From an uncultured Oscillospiraceae bacterium (GTDB lineage: Bacteria > Bacillota > Clostridia > Oscillospirales > Oscillospiraceae): DNA of 12,332 nucleotides. Positions 11,484-12,332 of the stretch are shown here, piece by piece. Positions within the stretch are counted from its first letter, which is position 1. Each line of letters opens with the position of its first letter. The position numbers and the translations under genes were made by a program. The notes below the pieces were generated by a model. That model ran no database searches. It worked only from the letters and a program-made list of their open reading frames with translations, and was not told where the DNA came from. The DNA lies in the NCBI GenBank assembly GCA_934515035.1, contig CAKSXP010000032.1, forward strand, positions 1 through 12,332, read 5' to 3'.

Positions 11484-12332
11484 ATGTCATTTATAACCAA
11501 ACCCTTCTCGTGGTTGCTTCTGCAATTATACTATCTCTTCAATAACTACGGCGTTGCGATCATAATGTTCGCCGTCGTGGTCAAGCTTATCATGCTTCCG
11601 TTCCAGATGAAGAGCAAGCGCAGCATGATGCGCATGAGCCGCTTTACGCCCAGACTCAAGGAACTGGAAAAGAAGTATGAGGGCAACAAGCAGAAGTATC
11701 AGGAGGAAGTGGCAAAACTCTACAGAGAAGAGAAGATCAACCCAATGTCGGGTTGTCTCTGGTCACTCATTCCGTTTCCCATCCTCATCGCGCTTTACAG
11801 CGTCATACGCCAGCCGCTGACCAAAATAATGGGCCTTGCGGCCGACCAGGTCGCCGCGGTCACGGAAAAGTTCACCGCTATGGGACTTTTTGCCTCCGGC
11901 AGCGGCACGGGAGGAGCCTATACCGAGATAAAGCTTTCCGAGCTTATCCACAGCAACTGGGCTGATGTCGGAACGCTTTTCTCCGACTTCGCGGACAAGC
12001 TCATCGACATCGACTGGAGCTTCCTCGGGCTCAATCTCGGCGACAAGCCGCAGTGGAACTTCTTTACGAAGGTCAACTGGGGCGACGTTCACGAATGGCT
12101 GCCGGCTCTCGGCCTGTTCCTGATCCCGTTCATCTCCGCCTTCCTTTCCTGGCTGAGCATGAAGATCAGCAACTCCTCGAGCCCGCAGACCGATCAGACT
12201 CAGGGCAGCATGAAGAGCATGATGCTGTTTATGCCCTTGATGAGCGTCTATATCTGCTTTGTCATGCCCGCCGCGCTGGGCATTTACTGGATAGCGAACA
12301 GCCTTCTGGCCATCATCCAGGACGTTATCCTG
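11484..12332 (+). CDS. yidC: Membrane protein insertase YidC/OxaI family (3' end cut by the window)
   Basis: YidC inserts and folds membrane proteins, alone or with SecYEG. The frame is open for 283 codons to the end of the window. It starts MSFITKPFSWLL, the lipobox-free N-terminus common in clostridia. The first helix (about 20-39) carries a lysine, K34, where the groove arginine usually sits. A charged cytoplasmic region rich in K, E and R (about 41-84) follows. Next come NPMSGCLWSLIPFPILIALY (86-105), an extracytoplasmic loop of about 95 residues, and further helices from about 204 and 250. The ATG at 11484 has GGAG at 11472-11475. It follows yidD, its functional partner. In related genomes jag and mnmE follow. 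Confidence 0.95.
   Translation, partial: MSFITKPFSWLLLQLYYLFNNYGVAIIMFAVVVKLIMLPFQMKSKRSMMRMSRFTPRLKELEKKYEGNKQKYQEEVAKLYREEKINPMSGCLWSLIPFPILIALYSVIRQPLTKIMGLAADQVAAVTEKFTAMGLFASGSGTGGAYTEIKLSELIHSNWADVGTLFSDFADKLIDIDWSFLGLNLGDKPQWNFFTKVNWGDVHEWLPALGLFLIPFISAFLSWLSMKISNSSSPQTDQTQGSMKSMMLFMPLMSVYICFVMPAALGIYWIANSLLAIIQDVIL

Noticed and set aside
11944..11952. Exact DnaA-box consensus TTATCCACA
   Set aside because: It is a single copy inside yidC coding sequence (codons for ELIHS). A loose match at 598-606 is also isolated. An origin needs a cluster of boxes in an A/T-rich intergenic region.

Overview
The window looks like a chromosomal housekeeping segment from a GC-rich member of the Firmicutes class Clostridia, probably an Oscillospirales- or Christensenellales-like gut lineage. 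The class rests on gene content and order: hprK-murB-rapZ-yvcK-whiA-dnaE, and rpmH-rnpA-yidD-yidC. It also rests on a four-cysteine L28 protein and a YidC with no lipoprotein signal. The lineage below class level is inference. Codon use is GC-rich with frequent AUA isoleucine codons. There are no mobile elements, CRISPR arrays, tRNAs or rRNAs, and I see no new multi-gene system. The interest lies in regulation and in departures from the usual gene order.

Layout. Bases 1-143 hold the 3' end of an unrecognised gene on the + strand, closed by an intrinsic terminator. A second terminator, facing the other way, closes rpmB (L28, - strand, 267-455). A 220-base divergent intergenic region carries the rpmB promoter and a good sigma-A promoter (613-641) for a long + strand operon: hprK, murB, rapZ, yvcK, whiA, dnaE and a PhoB/OmpR-type response regulator (676-9750). 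The gaps murB-rapZ, yvcK-whiA and whiA-dnaE carry stem-loops without U-tracts. I find no intrinsic terminator inside the operon.

Immediately after the response regulator come a TTGACA/TATATT promoter, a complete TPP riboswitch with terminator, and thiT, the thiamine-binding S component of an ECF transporter. Next is a consensus promoter (TTGACA-18-TATAAT) whose predicted start falls in a 10-bp hairpin. It is followed by rpmH (L34), rnpA (TTG start), yidD (4-base overlap with rnpA) and yidC, which runs off the end of the window.

How the genes work together. HprK senses glycolytic state and sets HPr-Ser phosphorylation. MurB commits UDP-GlcNAc to peptidoglycan. RapZ and YvcK homologues in other bacteria link amino-sugar or UDP-GlcNAc levels to cell-wall metabolism. 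WhiA is a DNA-binding protein tied to division and chromosome segregation, and DnaE is a replicative polymerase. The operon therefore joins carbon status, wall synthesis and replication. The riboswitch lets thiamine uptake rise when TPP is low. The last cluster makes a ribosomal protein, the RNase P protein, and two proteins for membrane-protein insertion. No stretch over 300 bases lacks a gene or identified RNA element.
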